Source of the DNA: Porpolomopsis calyptriformis
Lineage: Eukaryota; Basidiomycota; Agaricomycetes; Agaricales; Hygrophoraceae
Length of the DNA: 64,000 bases
Assembly (NCBI GenBank): GCA_951640195.1
Contig: OX621168.1
Span: forward strand, 1,178,001-1,242,000
Direction: 5' to 3'
This document shows, piece by piece, positions 39,475-51,559 of the stretch. Below the pieces are notes generated by a model. The model was not told the origin of the DNA and did no database searches. It was given only the letters and a program-made list of their open reading frames with translations. Each line of letters begins with the position of its first letter. Position 1 is the stretch's first letter. The translations under genes and the position numbers were made by a program.

Positions 39475-42400
39475 GTGCTCAGCGCACACAACGACACCTA
39501 CCCCATTCCCCCATTGTACAAAAACCATTCTTCCAAAACGGCCACTAGTGCCTCTCGACGCTCGGAGACCCCTTCCAGGTCTTCGGCGATGGACAACAAT
39601 CCGCCGACCCCCAACACGAACATCCACACCATCGTCAAAGCCCAGATCGTCTTTCTGCTTTCAACCTTGACTGAGGACAACTTTGATCGAAACCAGGTGG
39701 AGATTCGTTCGGTAAGCGGTTACATCTTTTTTCCCCTCTGATGACTGACCGATAACTTTTTTTTTCGTTTTTTTTTTTTTTTCGACGATTTAAATAGTTA
39801 TCTGAACAACACGGGATCGAAACCTACCTCCATTTTATCCGGCGGCTCATCGTACACTCCCAGTCTCGTCTCTCTTCCGCGGCAAGCCCCTCTGCGTTCG
39901 ACACTTCTACCTCCTTGACATTCCGCCTCCTCGTACAAGAAACGCAGCGGCTCGCGCGCGATCCGTTTCTCGCCGACCGTTTTCGTGACGGGATTGAGAA
40001 GGCGGAGGGACAGGGTGAGGTCTTTAGACATTTCGATCTTGTGAGATTCGCGGATAGAGTGGGGTTAAGGCCGCTCGAAAGGCTCGTCTTAGCTTCGAGT
40101 ATCGTGGCCTCGAGCGGCGGTAGCGGCGGGTCTCCCTCTGCTGCTGCGGCGAGCACGTCCAGCGCGACGATGTCGGGATCGGCGACCCCAACAGCAACTG
40201 CGACAACCACACTGGCAGCGACCACAGCGACCACAGCAGCAGCAGCGATGGCCTCGACACGGAAGGAACTCGCCAGTCAAGCCGCGGCGATTATTAGGAC
40301 CGAGTTCGAGAATGCGGTGTTGGCCTTGTGTCAGCATCCTTCCTTTGACCACGCGGATCTGTCCCCTGCCCAGGTCGCCAAGCTCATGGCAAACTTGCTC
40401 TCTGAACCTCCCTCTGACTCTCCCGCACTCGACGCCACGCAGCGGAAGGCGCTCATTGCTGCCGCGCAAGCAAAATACGGCAACGAGATTGTAGCTCCTA
40501 TTTTACATCGGATTTTTCCTACCTTAAGGTAACTGTCATCTTAGGGGAGTTAGTTGGCTGACCTGCGACTCACTTTCTTCTTCTTCTTTGATCCGCAGTC
40601 TACCACCTGGCACGTCCCTTGTGCAAGTACTGATCCAGCTCGGTCCTGAGATAACGAGCGACCCCGATACCGTCCGAGCGCTTCTCATGCGCTTTGGGAT
40701 ATCGGAGACGCACCCACCACGTGATAGCCAAGTCGTCGAGATCATGTCCACCTTGGCCCGGCTGGCGGCAGAAGGTACGACGATGTGCGATGTTGGGGCT
40801 TTGGTTAGGGCTTTGTGTAGTTTTGTGGGTTATTACCTTGAATTTTTTCTCCTTCAAATGTTCACTATGATCCCTTTAGCCCGTCAATCTCAATTGGCCT
40901 AATGTGATCAAGGCGTTTGATTGGCCGGATCGTCACGGGGTCGATACCGCCACTCTCAAATTGCTCATTGCCATACTCTTGAATGTCCCTCGGGATACTG
41001 ACCCGCACCCTGTCACGGGCTTCTGGGGAACTTGGTCCAATTCTCTCTACCAACTCCGTTTACTGGACGCACTTCTCTCGTTACCCGCGGACACCTTCAA
41101 TTTTGTTCAGCTGCCCGGTCGGAGGATCGTCACGGTGGATGACGTTTCGATTGCTAGTCCTACGATCAAGTCACTCGCCGCGAATGTACAGGGGCACACG
41201 TGGAATTCTCTCGATCTATTCGAGGTTCTGGTGCGGTTGACTGATTCCGAGTCTGTGGATATCCGAAATTGTGTACGGGAGATGTTGGATAAGGCCCTGC
41301 GGATCAGCGCCGAACTTGTACACATGGGATTGTTGCAAGTGCCAGTGAGTTTTTTGCTTTCTTCTCGTTTTTTTTTTAATTGTTGTTTTGTATTGTAGGA
41401 AAAGTCTTGGAGCGACATCCGTTTAGAGTACTCGCGAAAATTACTTGCCATGTTTTTGGCTGGTCACCCCAATCATCAGCTCGTCTTCATGCGCATTTGG
41501 CAGATCGAGCCTCAGTATCTTACCAATGCGTTCCGCGATTTTTACGAAGAAAATCCCCTCAACATCACTAGAATCCTCGACGTCGCCCAGGACCTCAAGG
41601 TAAGTTACTGCCCATTCTACAACTTTGCATGAATTGACAAAACTATTCTTCTTGGGGGTAGATCCTCGAATCCCTACTTGAAGTCCGTCCGTTCATATTT
41701 GCTCTCGACGTTGCTGCATTAGCATCACGTCGAGAGTACCTAAATTTGGATAAATGGCTTGCCGATAATGTCACCGCGCACGGAGCTGAGTTCCTCCACT
41801 CGGTGATTGTGTTCCTAGATCAAAAAATGGAGAGCGAGAAAGTTTCTAGAATTTCTGATCCAGGCGTCGAAAATCGTACAATGCCTTTGAGCCCGCAAAC
41901 TATTACTATATTCCTCCGTATCCTACGAAACAGGTGGGTGTGTTTGCGTGTATCGTTACTTCGTCGTTTTGACATTCTGCTTAGCTCCAGCATAATGAAC
42001 GAAAATGATGTGGATTATTGTCTGGAAGTTCGCAACGCTTGCTTGCAGATTCACCCTCGACTGATGAGCCTTATGCCTGGTTCGGACGTCGAACCCGGAT
42101 TCACCGTCGTGACTTACTCCCCTGAGATCGAGGGCGAAGTGGATGCCATCTACAAGCAGATGTACCACGAGCAAACGACCATCGATGAGGTCATCGCCAT
42201 GCTCCAGCAAACAAAAGAATCCTCTAACCCCCGCGATCACGAAATTTTCTCGTGCATGCTCCATTTTCTCTTTGACGAGTACAAATTTTTCCACTCTTAC
42301 TATCCCCGCGAGCTGGCCATGATAGGTTACTTGTTCGGTTCTCTGATCCAGCACCAACTCGTGGATTACATCCCCCTTGGAATCGCCATTCGCTACATCA

Positions 42401-45400
42401 TCGACGCCTTGTCGTGTCCGCCGGAGACGAACTTGTTCAGGTTTGGGATTCAAGCGTTGTCACATTTCGAGTCCCGTCTTTCGGAATGGCAGCCCTTGTG
42501 CCAGGCTTTGCTCAGGATCAATCATCTTGCGGATGAACGACCCGATTTGGTCGTTAGTATCCATCGCGCCATCGCTAGTTCCGCTGAAGGAGGGAACGGG
42601 AATGCCGATATTCACAACCTCCCTCTTGATGTTGCAATGGAGCCCCTTCCTGCATTTACCGCGATCCAACCGGATCGGATCGAAGGAGAAATTGAACACC
42701 CGCTGGAGGAGGTTTCGGACAGGATTTTGTTTATCGTGAACAATTTGGCCCCGAGTAACTTTGATTCCAAGTTGGCGGAGATGCGGGAACAATTTGAGGA
42801 TGGGCACGCGAGATGGTTTGCTCATTATCTGGTCGATCAACGGGTAAGCACGGAGCCAAATAACCATCAGTTATACCTTCGCTTTCTGGACGCCCTGGAT
42901 CGAAAAAGTCTTTCAAAATTTGTGCTTCATGAAACGATTGTCAAGTCGGCCGCTTTGCTGAACGCGGAGAGGACGATGCAGTCTACCGCGGAGCGCACTA
43001 TCTTGAAGAATGTTGGGACTTGGCTTGGCACTATCACTTTAGCTCGTGATCAGCCTATCAAGCACAAGAATCTGTCGTTTAAGGATCTCTTGATCGAAGG
43101 ATTCGACCATGGACGACTCATCGTTGCCATACCGTTCGTTTGCAGGACGTTAGATCCATGCGCCAAATCAAAAGTTTTCAAGCCCCCAAACCCGTGGTTG
43201 ATGGCAGTCGTCAGCTTGCTCGCCGAGCTCTACTATTTCGCCGAGCTCAAGTTGAATTTCAAGTTCGAGATCGAGATGTTGTGTAAGACGCTTGAGATTG
43301 ATCTCTCCGCAGTAGAAGCTACATCGATCTTGCGGAGTCGACCGCTCGTGGATTCTTTGGCTGGTCCTCCCTTACCAGAGTATGTTTCGGATATTGAGTC
43401 ATTGCCTATGGGTGGATACGATCCCGCCATTGTGCGCGGCGCGCATGGCAGCGGGAGCGGGAGCGTGAATGGTGGGGATAATCAAGTTTTGGCGCTTGCT
43501 CCGGTCAGTGGTCCCTCGGATTCCCAGCGTGCGCTCGGGGCGCAGATAGAGGCCATCTTATCGACGCTCGCACACCACGTTATCATCAACCCACAACTCT
43601 CACCGTTGGGCTCGAATCATGCTTTCAAGCGAGCTGTGCAGCTGTCTGTTGATCGCTCTGTGCGAGAGGTAAGAATGTTTGGCTCCTTACTATGGATGGT
43701 GTTGTTGGAGATCACTGATGCCGAGAATGGTAGATCATCCTCCCCGTAGTTGAACGCTCGGTTACGATTGCTGGTATATCAACGCGGGAACTTGTTACGA
43801 AAGACTTTGCTCCCGAACCCAATGAAGAAAAAATGCGCAAAGCGGGTCATTTAATGGCTCAGCAGCTAGCAGGCAGTCTCGCTCTCGTAACATGCAAGGA
43901 ACCTTTGAAGAGTAATATGGCGACCCATCTTCGTGAATACTTGGCCGAGCAAGGGTTTAGTGAAGTTCGTCTTTTTTCTTACTCAAAGTGGTGCATTTGT
44001 ACTAACAGGTGTTGCCATTAACAGGTAGTTCCGGATCAAATTGTAATGCTTGTGGTGCAAGACAACTTGGACTTAGCTTGTGCAGCGATCGAGAAAGCAG
44101 CTATGGAACGAGCTATTGCTGAGGTTGATGAGGGATTCGCACCCTCGTATGACGCTCGTCGGCGTCACCGTGAGGTCAGTTGATTTCGTTTACGATCACC
44201 CGTTGAGTCTGAGTAGTGCTCTGACGTCCCTCTTAGCTTCGTAGTGGTCAGCCATTCTGGGACCCTTCAGCTCCTCATGCAAGCTTCTCGTCAAACCTTC
44301 CGGATGCATTGCGAGTGAAGCCAAGTGGACTACAACCACATCAGGTCGCCGTTTACGAGGATTTCGGTGAGCTGAGGATTTCCTCTTTTTCTCACGGCCG
44401 CACGCTGAGATGTGGATATCCCAGGCATGGAGCCTAAGAGGCCAATAGCTGGTATGTTTCAATGAACTAGGATCTCCCGGTTCGATCGCTTAGTCTCGGG
44501 TGTCAGAACAAACAGGTTCAAACCAGGCTTTTCTCACTCATCAAGAAATTATGGAACGTTTCGGGGTAAGCTTTTTCCATTCTAGAGAATTTATGTAGAT
44601 TCATTGGGGGTGCAGGCGCTGGTAAGGGACTTGGAAGCAGTCATGATTCAATTACCTATCCAATCGTTGGCCGCGTTGCCGCCTAATCATGATATCCGAC
44701 ATTTGGTCCGACAAATCTTGTTCCTTGCTTCCGAAGCTCACGATCGTCACCGAACACCTCTTTCAATGTCACAAAAAATTGTACAATTGCTGTACAAAAC
44801 CCATTCTCAACTCGGGCGAGAAGTTTACGTTGCACTCCTGGATCAGTTATGTCATACCTTCGAGGACGTTGCTAAAGAGGCAATCACCTGGCTGCTTTAT
44901 GCCGAGGACGACGTAAGCAGTTTGGATCTAGGCAGACTTAATCTTGTGGTCTTATAAATTTTTGTTCCAGCGAAAGTTTAACGTGCCCGTTACAGTCACT
45001 CTGCTGCGAAGCGGTCTTATCAATACCAATCGTCAGGATGAACAGCTCGCAAAAGTTTTGTTTACAGATCCTCGTCCCAGCCTGATGAACTTCGCGGCTG
45101 GTCTGATACGCGAGTGTCTATCCAGTGATTCTCCGGTGGCTTCTCAGAGCCAATTCTCTTTCTCGATCGAGGTTCTCGGCCAATTGGCGCAATCCGGCAA
45201 ATCCAACGAAGAGTAAGCCGTTTCACACTTTCTGTAACTGGTGATATTGACGATGTGGTACAGGGTGAACAGACTATTGGATGACCTCCATGGTATAAGA
45301 CGACCACCGACAGCACCGATCCCTCCCGATGCCGTGGTCGTTCGTCAGCCATCTGTCAAGCCAGAAACTGAGCAACTCAGGGAAAACCTCTTCGTTTGGT

Positions 45401-47138
45401 TCCAGCAGTGGGTTAACATATTCCAGCGATCTCACTCTCCCGAAAAGAACTTTGTTCCTTTCATCACCCAACTGACGAAGCAAGGTATCCTCAAAGTCGA
45501 AGATGTATCTTCGTTTTTCTTCCGAGTATGCGCCGAATCTAGCGTTAATAGTTACGCCAAGTGTATCGCCACCGGAGATTTTGATTATGCTTTCCAGGCC
45601 CTGGATGCGATGGCCCGGTTGATTGTGTACATCATCAAGTATCACGGAGATGCGTCTGGAGTAAACAACGATCAAGCAAAGGTTCACTACCTGACCAAGA
45701 TCCTCTCTATCTTTGTGCTTGTTCTGGCCAATTTACATGAAGAGCAAGGACCAGCTTTTCCACAGAAGCCCTTCTTCAGGTTTTTCTCCAGCTTGGTTAA
45801 TGATCTAAGTGCTATTGAGGCACAGTTGGGGACTGCGTACTTCCAGCTGTTGATCGCCATCAGGTATGTCCGAATCCACGGGTTTTACTGTGACAGGGTC
45901 TTAAGAGGAGCAATAGCGATACGTTTAGTTCATTGCAGCCGACTTACTTTCCCGGCTTCGCTTTTTCGTGGATGTGCCTCATTTCTCACAGATTATTTAT
46001 GCCAAGGTTGCTGTTATCGGAGAATCGAGAGGTGAGATATCTATCCACAGACGTGTCTAATACAACTCTAAGCTTTTGTGGCGCGCTGTAGGGATGGTCT
46101 GCCTTCCACAAGCTTTTATTGTCGCTCTTCAAGTTTTTGTCCCCGTTCTTGAAGGATGCGGACCTACAGCTAGCCGCCCGAGACTTGTATCGCGGAACCC
46201 TTCGACTTCTCCTCGTCCTTTTACACGACTTCCCCGATTTCCTCAGCGAGTACTACTTCACCCTATGCGACGTTATCCCCCCGCGTTGCATTCAATTGCG
46301 AAACATCATCCTTAGCGCTTTCCCCCCTACTCTCGTCCTTCCCGATCCTCACTTGCGTACCCTAAAATTCGACTCTATCCCAGAAATGGGCCCCATTCCC
46401 CCGATTTTGTCTGACTTTAGCGCAGGCTTGAAGGGTGGCGATCTTCGCGGTTTTCTGGATCAGTACTTGCTCAATCGAGGAGCCCCTCCCCTCTTGCCAT
46501 CACTCAAGGACCGTTTGAAAACTTTGCCTGGCATGCCAGAGTTGCCCTCTGAATCGTACAACCTGCCGCTGATTAATTCGCTGGTGATGTATATTGGCGT
46601 ATCTTCGGTGGCGCAAGCCAAAGCCAGGAGTGGCTCTTCTCTGTTTGTCTCGAGTGATCCTGGGGTCGTGGCCCTGCAGTATCTGGCAACCAACCTGGAT
46701 GTCGAGGGTGAGATCTGTCATTCTGGTTTCAATTCAACGTTCATCATTTAACATGATATAATTTGTTTGTGCAGGCCAACATCATCTCCTTAGTTCTATA
46801 GTGTTGCATCTCCGATATCCGAACGCTCACACCCATTGGTTCAGCTCTTTACTCCTCCACCTCTTCTTTGAAGTGAATGAAGATCGCTTCAGAGAAATCA
46901 CGACCAAGGTCCTTTTGGAGCGGTTTATCGTTCACCGGCCACACCCTTGGGGGGTGCTAGTCACATTCATTGAACTGCTTCGCAATCCAAAGTATGACTT
47001 TTGGAGCAAGGATTTCATACGAGTCGCGCCAGAGGTCACCCTATTACTCGAAGGCGTAAGTCTCAGTGTCGGTGATGGCCTAGGCCATGGTTTTTGATGT
47101 CGTTTATCCAGGTGGCAAGGTCGATTTTCCAATCATAG
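39475..47138 (+). CDS. NOT1: Not1, scaffold of the CCR4-NOT complex
   Basis: Large cytoplasmic scaffold of the deadenylase complex controlling mRNA decay. MDNNPPTPNTNIHTIVKAQ starts at 39589; an in-frame Met at 39475 adds 38 residues. The N-terminal region with LLSTLTEDNFDRNQVEI is conserved. A disordered Ala/Ser/Thr insert (about 40090-40270) is species-specific. HEAT-repeat domains follow (AVLALCQHPSF, then the long exon 41746-43749 covering the MIF4G/CAF1-binding and CAF40-binding parts). The C-terminal Not1 superfamily domain contains FFRFFSSLVNDLS, LYRGTLRLLLVLLHDFP and DVIPPRCIQLRN. More than ten introns, including one carrying an unusual AT-rich 5' end near 41350. The last splice joins EG to VARSIFQS, stop TAG at 47136-47138. 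Confidence 0.95.
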
Positions 47139-47362
47139 GATTTTTGGTTGCTTGCTGTCTTGCTATCTCGCACTATCTTCTTTTCACTGGGTCTTTTATC
47201 TTTTACCACGCACTGTATTGTACCAACAGTTTCCCACCTCTTCAAGTGTTGACAAAGGTGTAGGACCTGAACATTGGTTATAACGATGTTTGTCAAAAAA
47301 GTCTGTTTATTACACCAACGAAACTCAATGTATCGTAATTCTTTAGATACTTTTTCTCTCTG

Positions 47363-50300
47363 TTAATATAACCATGACATTTGCTGGTTCCAAGTCCAAT
47401 TGTTCCCCCACACCCTATGCGACGAGATTCATGTTGTCAGTATTTCGCGAAAAAAAAATTACGCACCCTGCTCCTATGACTCCGGCTGCGCCGATTTGAT
47501 CCGCTGAGGCGCCAATGATAAGCCAATCAGGGACGGTCACGCTGGTACGAATGGGAAACAGCCGAGCTGCCTTTTCTAATCCAGCGGCATCCGTACCAAG
47601 GAGAAACAGCATTTGGCTAGTCGCGCTGTTCGGGTGAGGATGTGTGAACAGTATTCCTTGGAAAAAGTTAGTTCTTGTCAAGATGCACAGAGTCCGCGTG
47701 ACCTATCTGACCTAGACCAGGATCGACAAGAGAACGACCCCTGAGAGCTAGCGAATTGTCGATCAGTTCGAAGGGGGTTTCCTTCTGTTCTAGAACTTGT
47801 TGGACGAACGGCATCCCGACGTCGCCGACGATTACAATGTTGCCCGAGGGAAGACCTTCATCTTCCATTCTCTTCACAGCCTGCGAGCTTTCTAGAATCT
47901 CTGCTTCGAGCTTGTGATAGAGGGACAAGGCGTGGGCTATACGGAGTGCTGCAGACAGCTCTCGGCCGGGGCTGGTGTTCGGTACAACTATGAGGAACGG
48001 CGCTGGAGAGCTAAGGATGGCTTGGATGCGACCACCGGAAAGTCTTATAGCTAGGTTCGGCGTGGATACCTGGAAAGAAATGGAGGGAGTAATGAGGAGT
48101 TTCGACAAGGAAAACTTACACGCCAGCTCCCACTTGCATCGGCTTGGAGTAGGATAGTGTCGGTGGTGTTGACAATGGTTGATAAGGGTACTGTTGAGCC
48201 ATCGACGACAAGGTTGATTACCGTGACCCCTCGTGTTGAAAAACGGTTCACATTCGTTGTTTTTATTTGGACATGGCCATTCTTTTGTTGGACATGTAGC
48301 CTAGCCAGCCTATCAGAGGAAGGAAGAGAGTGCTGGTTTCAGAATGGATATGGGAAATCGGGAAGTTGACGTTACCGCCCAGGTGTGCATAAACTCTCAA
48401 TTCGCCAGCCGTGGAGAGTGCCACTTTCGGAAGGGACCGCTACCGTGAGGGTGAATGATTCTGATTGCGTCCGAGTCCAATGGGGTAATTTGGATATAGA
48501 ATCAAGAAACGTTTGAATCTGAGGGTTATTGAGTGCAGAAGGATACCAATGAGGTTTGTGGACGTCCTCTCGCAACCTGGGAACCGAGAGTTATGACCCA
48601 CTTCGCTTACGAACAGACTAATGTGAAGAAACATACATCACGTTTGCGTTGGGATTCCATGCTTTTAGAATGCCGACAGCTTCTCTGGAATGCCACGTTG
48701 GAACGTTGTTATCGGCTCCCCTATTCGAACCAGTCAATCAGATGAACACCTTGCGAAGATGGACAAGTCATGAACCCATGAACAGCTAGAACGGGTGTGT
48801 CCACGAGATTTGAGAGGAACAAATCGTTCTCGTCGGGTGTGAGAGCGGACTCGAGGATAGCGCTCAGAGCAGGGTCAATGAAGTGGGCAGATCTTTGGCA
48901 GTTAGACTTTCGGAGTATAGGTGCTTGGAGTATGTGGGGACGCACCTGGACTGCGTCAGGGGAACGTAAGCTTGAGGCTTTATGTATCCGGCTGCTGCCA
49001 CGACTGTAAAAATGAAATGTTGTTGAGGCATTTTCCCAACGGGGGTAGTGACAGAGAATTCAAACCGGCGAGAACTTTGTCTGGATAACGAGATCCAAGG
49101 TACCAACTTCCTTGTCCGCCGTTAGAATGGCCCATAACAAGGATTGGGGTATTGTCCCTTAGTTTCCATGGCCGCCACAGCTCGTTTCCGTCGAGGACGG
49201 CGGAGAGACTGTCCAGGGAACCCCAAACATCTTGCACACTAGGTCCATGCCAATCTAGCCCCTAGTTTAACTAAGATCACCATCGCAATAAGAGCGAAAG
49301 GAGGGGCTGTTGTTACCCATGAAGTTCGCCCAGTGGGAAAGATGAGCCAGCTGTGTTTCTGTCTTGGGATCGAGTCGACGAAGAAGGTTTGTTCGATAAC
49401 GTCGACACCAGCACCGTCTGCGATTCGTGTTATTTTGCAGACGATATCAACAGAACAACGCACGTAAGACCATAATGGGAGGATGTGGTTCGTCAATATT
49501 AGGCTTGATCGGTGGAATGACTAGAAACGGGGTAGGCGTTGATTCTGCATAACAATAGGATGCCTCGAGGGGACAGAAAACATGTTCGCTCCAGCGGGAA
49601 CGATGTTTAACCGGAAGCACCACGGTTATTGTATTCGAAGCAGTCTCAGATATCCACGTCAATGCCAGCCGGATACCATCTTGAAAGAACGGACCACTTT
49701 GGGTGATTTTAATGGGCACCGTACATGTTTGGGTTGGAGCAATGCTAATGTTCCGTAGGATGCTGAGTGTAAACTCCTAACTAAGAAAGTTTGGCGAAAA
49801 TTGTGACAGGGCGACCGATAAAAGCTCGCCTTTGCAGCTATGTTTAGGACCTGAATATGTTTAACCATCCACCACCCGGAGACACTACGGAAGCTGACTC
49901 CGATAGCGTCACCAAAGGCGAAGCCATCAACAAAGTCACAGATTACATCCTCAGCAGGTTCGTGAACCACAGTTGGAGTGGGAGATTCCAAGTTGATCAC
50001 TAAATTGATACTCAGGACAGGAGCCTCGCCGCCGCCGGCTTGCGGGTCTCCGAAGAGTCTAATCTAATGAGCTGGGTCAAGACAGGTGAAGGAGAAAAGT
50101 ACACATGAAAGCCGACCTCGTAGTCACCACTAACAACAATTTCGTATGTGGTCGGAGCATCCTTTGATGGAGGCATGGGTAAGGATACGGTCACGGGAGT
50201 AGCATGCTCCATGCTATAAATGTTGCCAGGATACCACTCTGGTACGGTTAACTGTGATCGGAACTCGGAAGGTGGAAGAATAGTAAAGAAAGACCCTTGA

Positions 50301-50847
50301 GTGAGTTCCACAAGGAGATGCGGAGGTTGATGGGATTGCAGATTGGTGTCTTGTGGTGGATGTAATGTAAAGGATGTCCGGAGAACGGCATGGTGTTGCA
50401 AAGCAGCCCAGCCTTCTGTGGCACGAAGGGTACCCCATCTATGTGATTGATGAAGTAAGTTACTGATGGATGGGTGCAGAGGCCAACCGTATGTTTTGGA
50501 AGCAGACTTTCAGAGTTCCATTGGGGTCCGAGTGAGCTTTGGTCCACGAGACCGTACCATCATCAGCATAGGACGACTGCCATGTTTTGCCGAAATCTAT
50601 TGGTTTTGTGACTAGGATTCGGCAGATGAAAGGGTGGTGGATCGGCGAAGCGGGGAAACACTCACGATCCAGTGGAAACGATGGTGACAAAAAATGTTGC
50701 TCTCTGGCGTGAATTGGAAAAGGACCGAGGACCTTTGATGAAAATATGAGCTGATGGTAGTTGAAAGACTGGGGAACGTACATCCCACGTATTTTGTAAT
50801 TCTACTCTCCAACCGTTGCCAGAGAATCCTGACCCCAAGCGCCACAT
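47363..50847 (-). CDS. Large alpha/beta-hydrolase / S9 peptidase-like protein
   Basis: About 900 residues after removal of at least ten introns. The start MWRLGSGFSGNGWRVELQN (50847) leads by a short intron to GPFPIHAREQHFLSPSFP, a conserved motif in a basidiomycete/ascomycete family of uncharacterised hydrolases. A beta-rich middle follows (50400-49500), then the catalytic domain: the nucleophile elbow GHSNGGQGSW (about 49110) and VLAVHGGADNNVP, which carries the likely catalytic Asp; a His lies near DVHKPHWYP. A C-terminal domain (about 48300-47400) ends in WGNNWTWNQQMSWLY after a last intron. I see no clear signal peptide. Substrate unknown; a peptidase or esterase is likely. TAA at 47363-47365. 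It starts 49 bp from divergent TMA7, with CACGTG between. Confidence 0.78.
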
Positions 50848-50868
50848 GAGCGCCGATTGATTAAAAAT

Positions 50869-50874
50869 CACGTG
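50869..50874 (+). promoter_or_regulatory. CACGTG within the 49-bp divergent promoter of the hydrolase and TMA7 genes
   Basis: AATCACGTGATT lies in the centre of the gap between the two ATGs (50847 minus, 50897 plus). With so little space a shared bidirectional element is likely, and one or both 5'UTRs must be very short or overlap. Confidence 0.45.
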
Positions 50875-50896
50875 ATTACACCTACCCGCCGCTAAC

Positions 50897-51299
50897 ATGC
50901 CCAACCGACAAGGTGGAAAATTGAAGCCTACCAAGGTTACTCAGCTATCGTCCTCTCGTCTTGTTTGGGATTAACCTGTGTGCAGGCGCCTAAGAAAGAG
51001 AAGCAAGAGGAGACTGAGGAGGAGAAGGCGTTCAAGGCGAAGCAGAAAGCCGACGCTGCCGAGGAGAAGAAAGCGAAAGAACAAGGTGGGTTGTGGCGAT
51101 GATAAGACTGTCTGTGTGCTGACGACACTTGTGCAGCTCAGAAGGGTGGGTACTGCAGCTGTTGACGGCGATCGTTATATGGACTGAAACGTGTTGCAGG
51201 TGGTCCGCTTGGTGGAACTGGTGGAATCAAGAAGTGAGTACAGATAGATTGGTGCAGTGCGTTGCTTATATCCCACCAAGGTCGTCTGGCAAGAAGTAG
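50897..51299 (+). CDS. TMA7: TMA7 (translation machinery-associated protein 7)
   Basis: Small basic ribosome-associated protein. Exons reconstructed: MPNRQGGKLKPTK, then APKKEKQEETEEEKAFKAKQ to KAKEQ, then a 9-nt microexon (51137-51145, CTCAGAAGG), then GGPLGGTGGIKK, then SSGKK and stop TAG at 51297-51299. The spliced peptide is about 60 residues and follows the TMA7 pattern throughout, including the invariant GPL..GGIKKSGKK end. Four introns occupy more sequence than the coding part. A single-exon reading of this region fails. Confidence 0.93.
51137..51145 (+). other. TMA7: 9-nt microexon of TMA7
   Basis: CTCAGAAGG is flanked by tgtgcag and gtgggt. It encodes most of AQKG, split at both ends. 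Skipping it would keep the frame but remove three residues (the reading gives EQ joined to G). Retaining the next intron gives a stop within a few codons. Confidence 0.8.
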
Positions 51300-51464
51300 G
51301 ATAGATGTGGCTAGATGATCTAGTTTTATGTCAATGAGATATTTATTTATTTGTTCTCATTACATGTCAAAGTCGTGCAAACAGACGGATTCCTGATGCT
51401 CAACACGGTGACCGATTCGGACCCGCCTCAACGCTCCACCCTTCCACCGTCCCTTCGAATAGCC

Positions 51465-51527
51465 ATGTTCGGAGGTCTTCCGCCTACTGACACTCGGCAG
51501 CCACAAAATCTGCAGCAGTCCCAGTCC

Positions 51528-51559
<32 letters not shown>

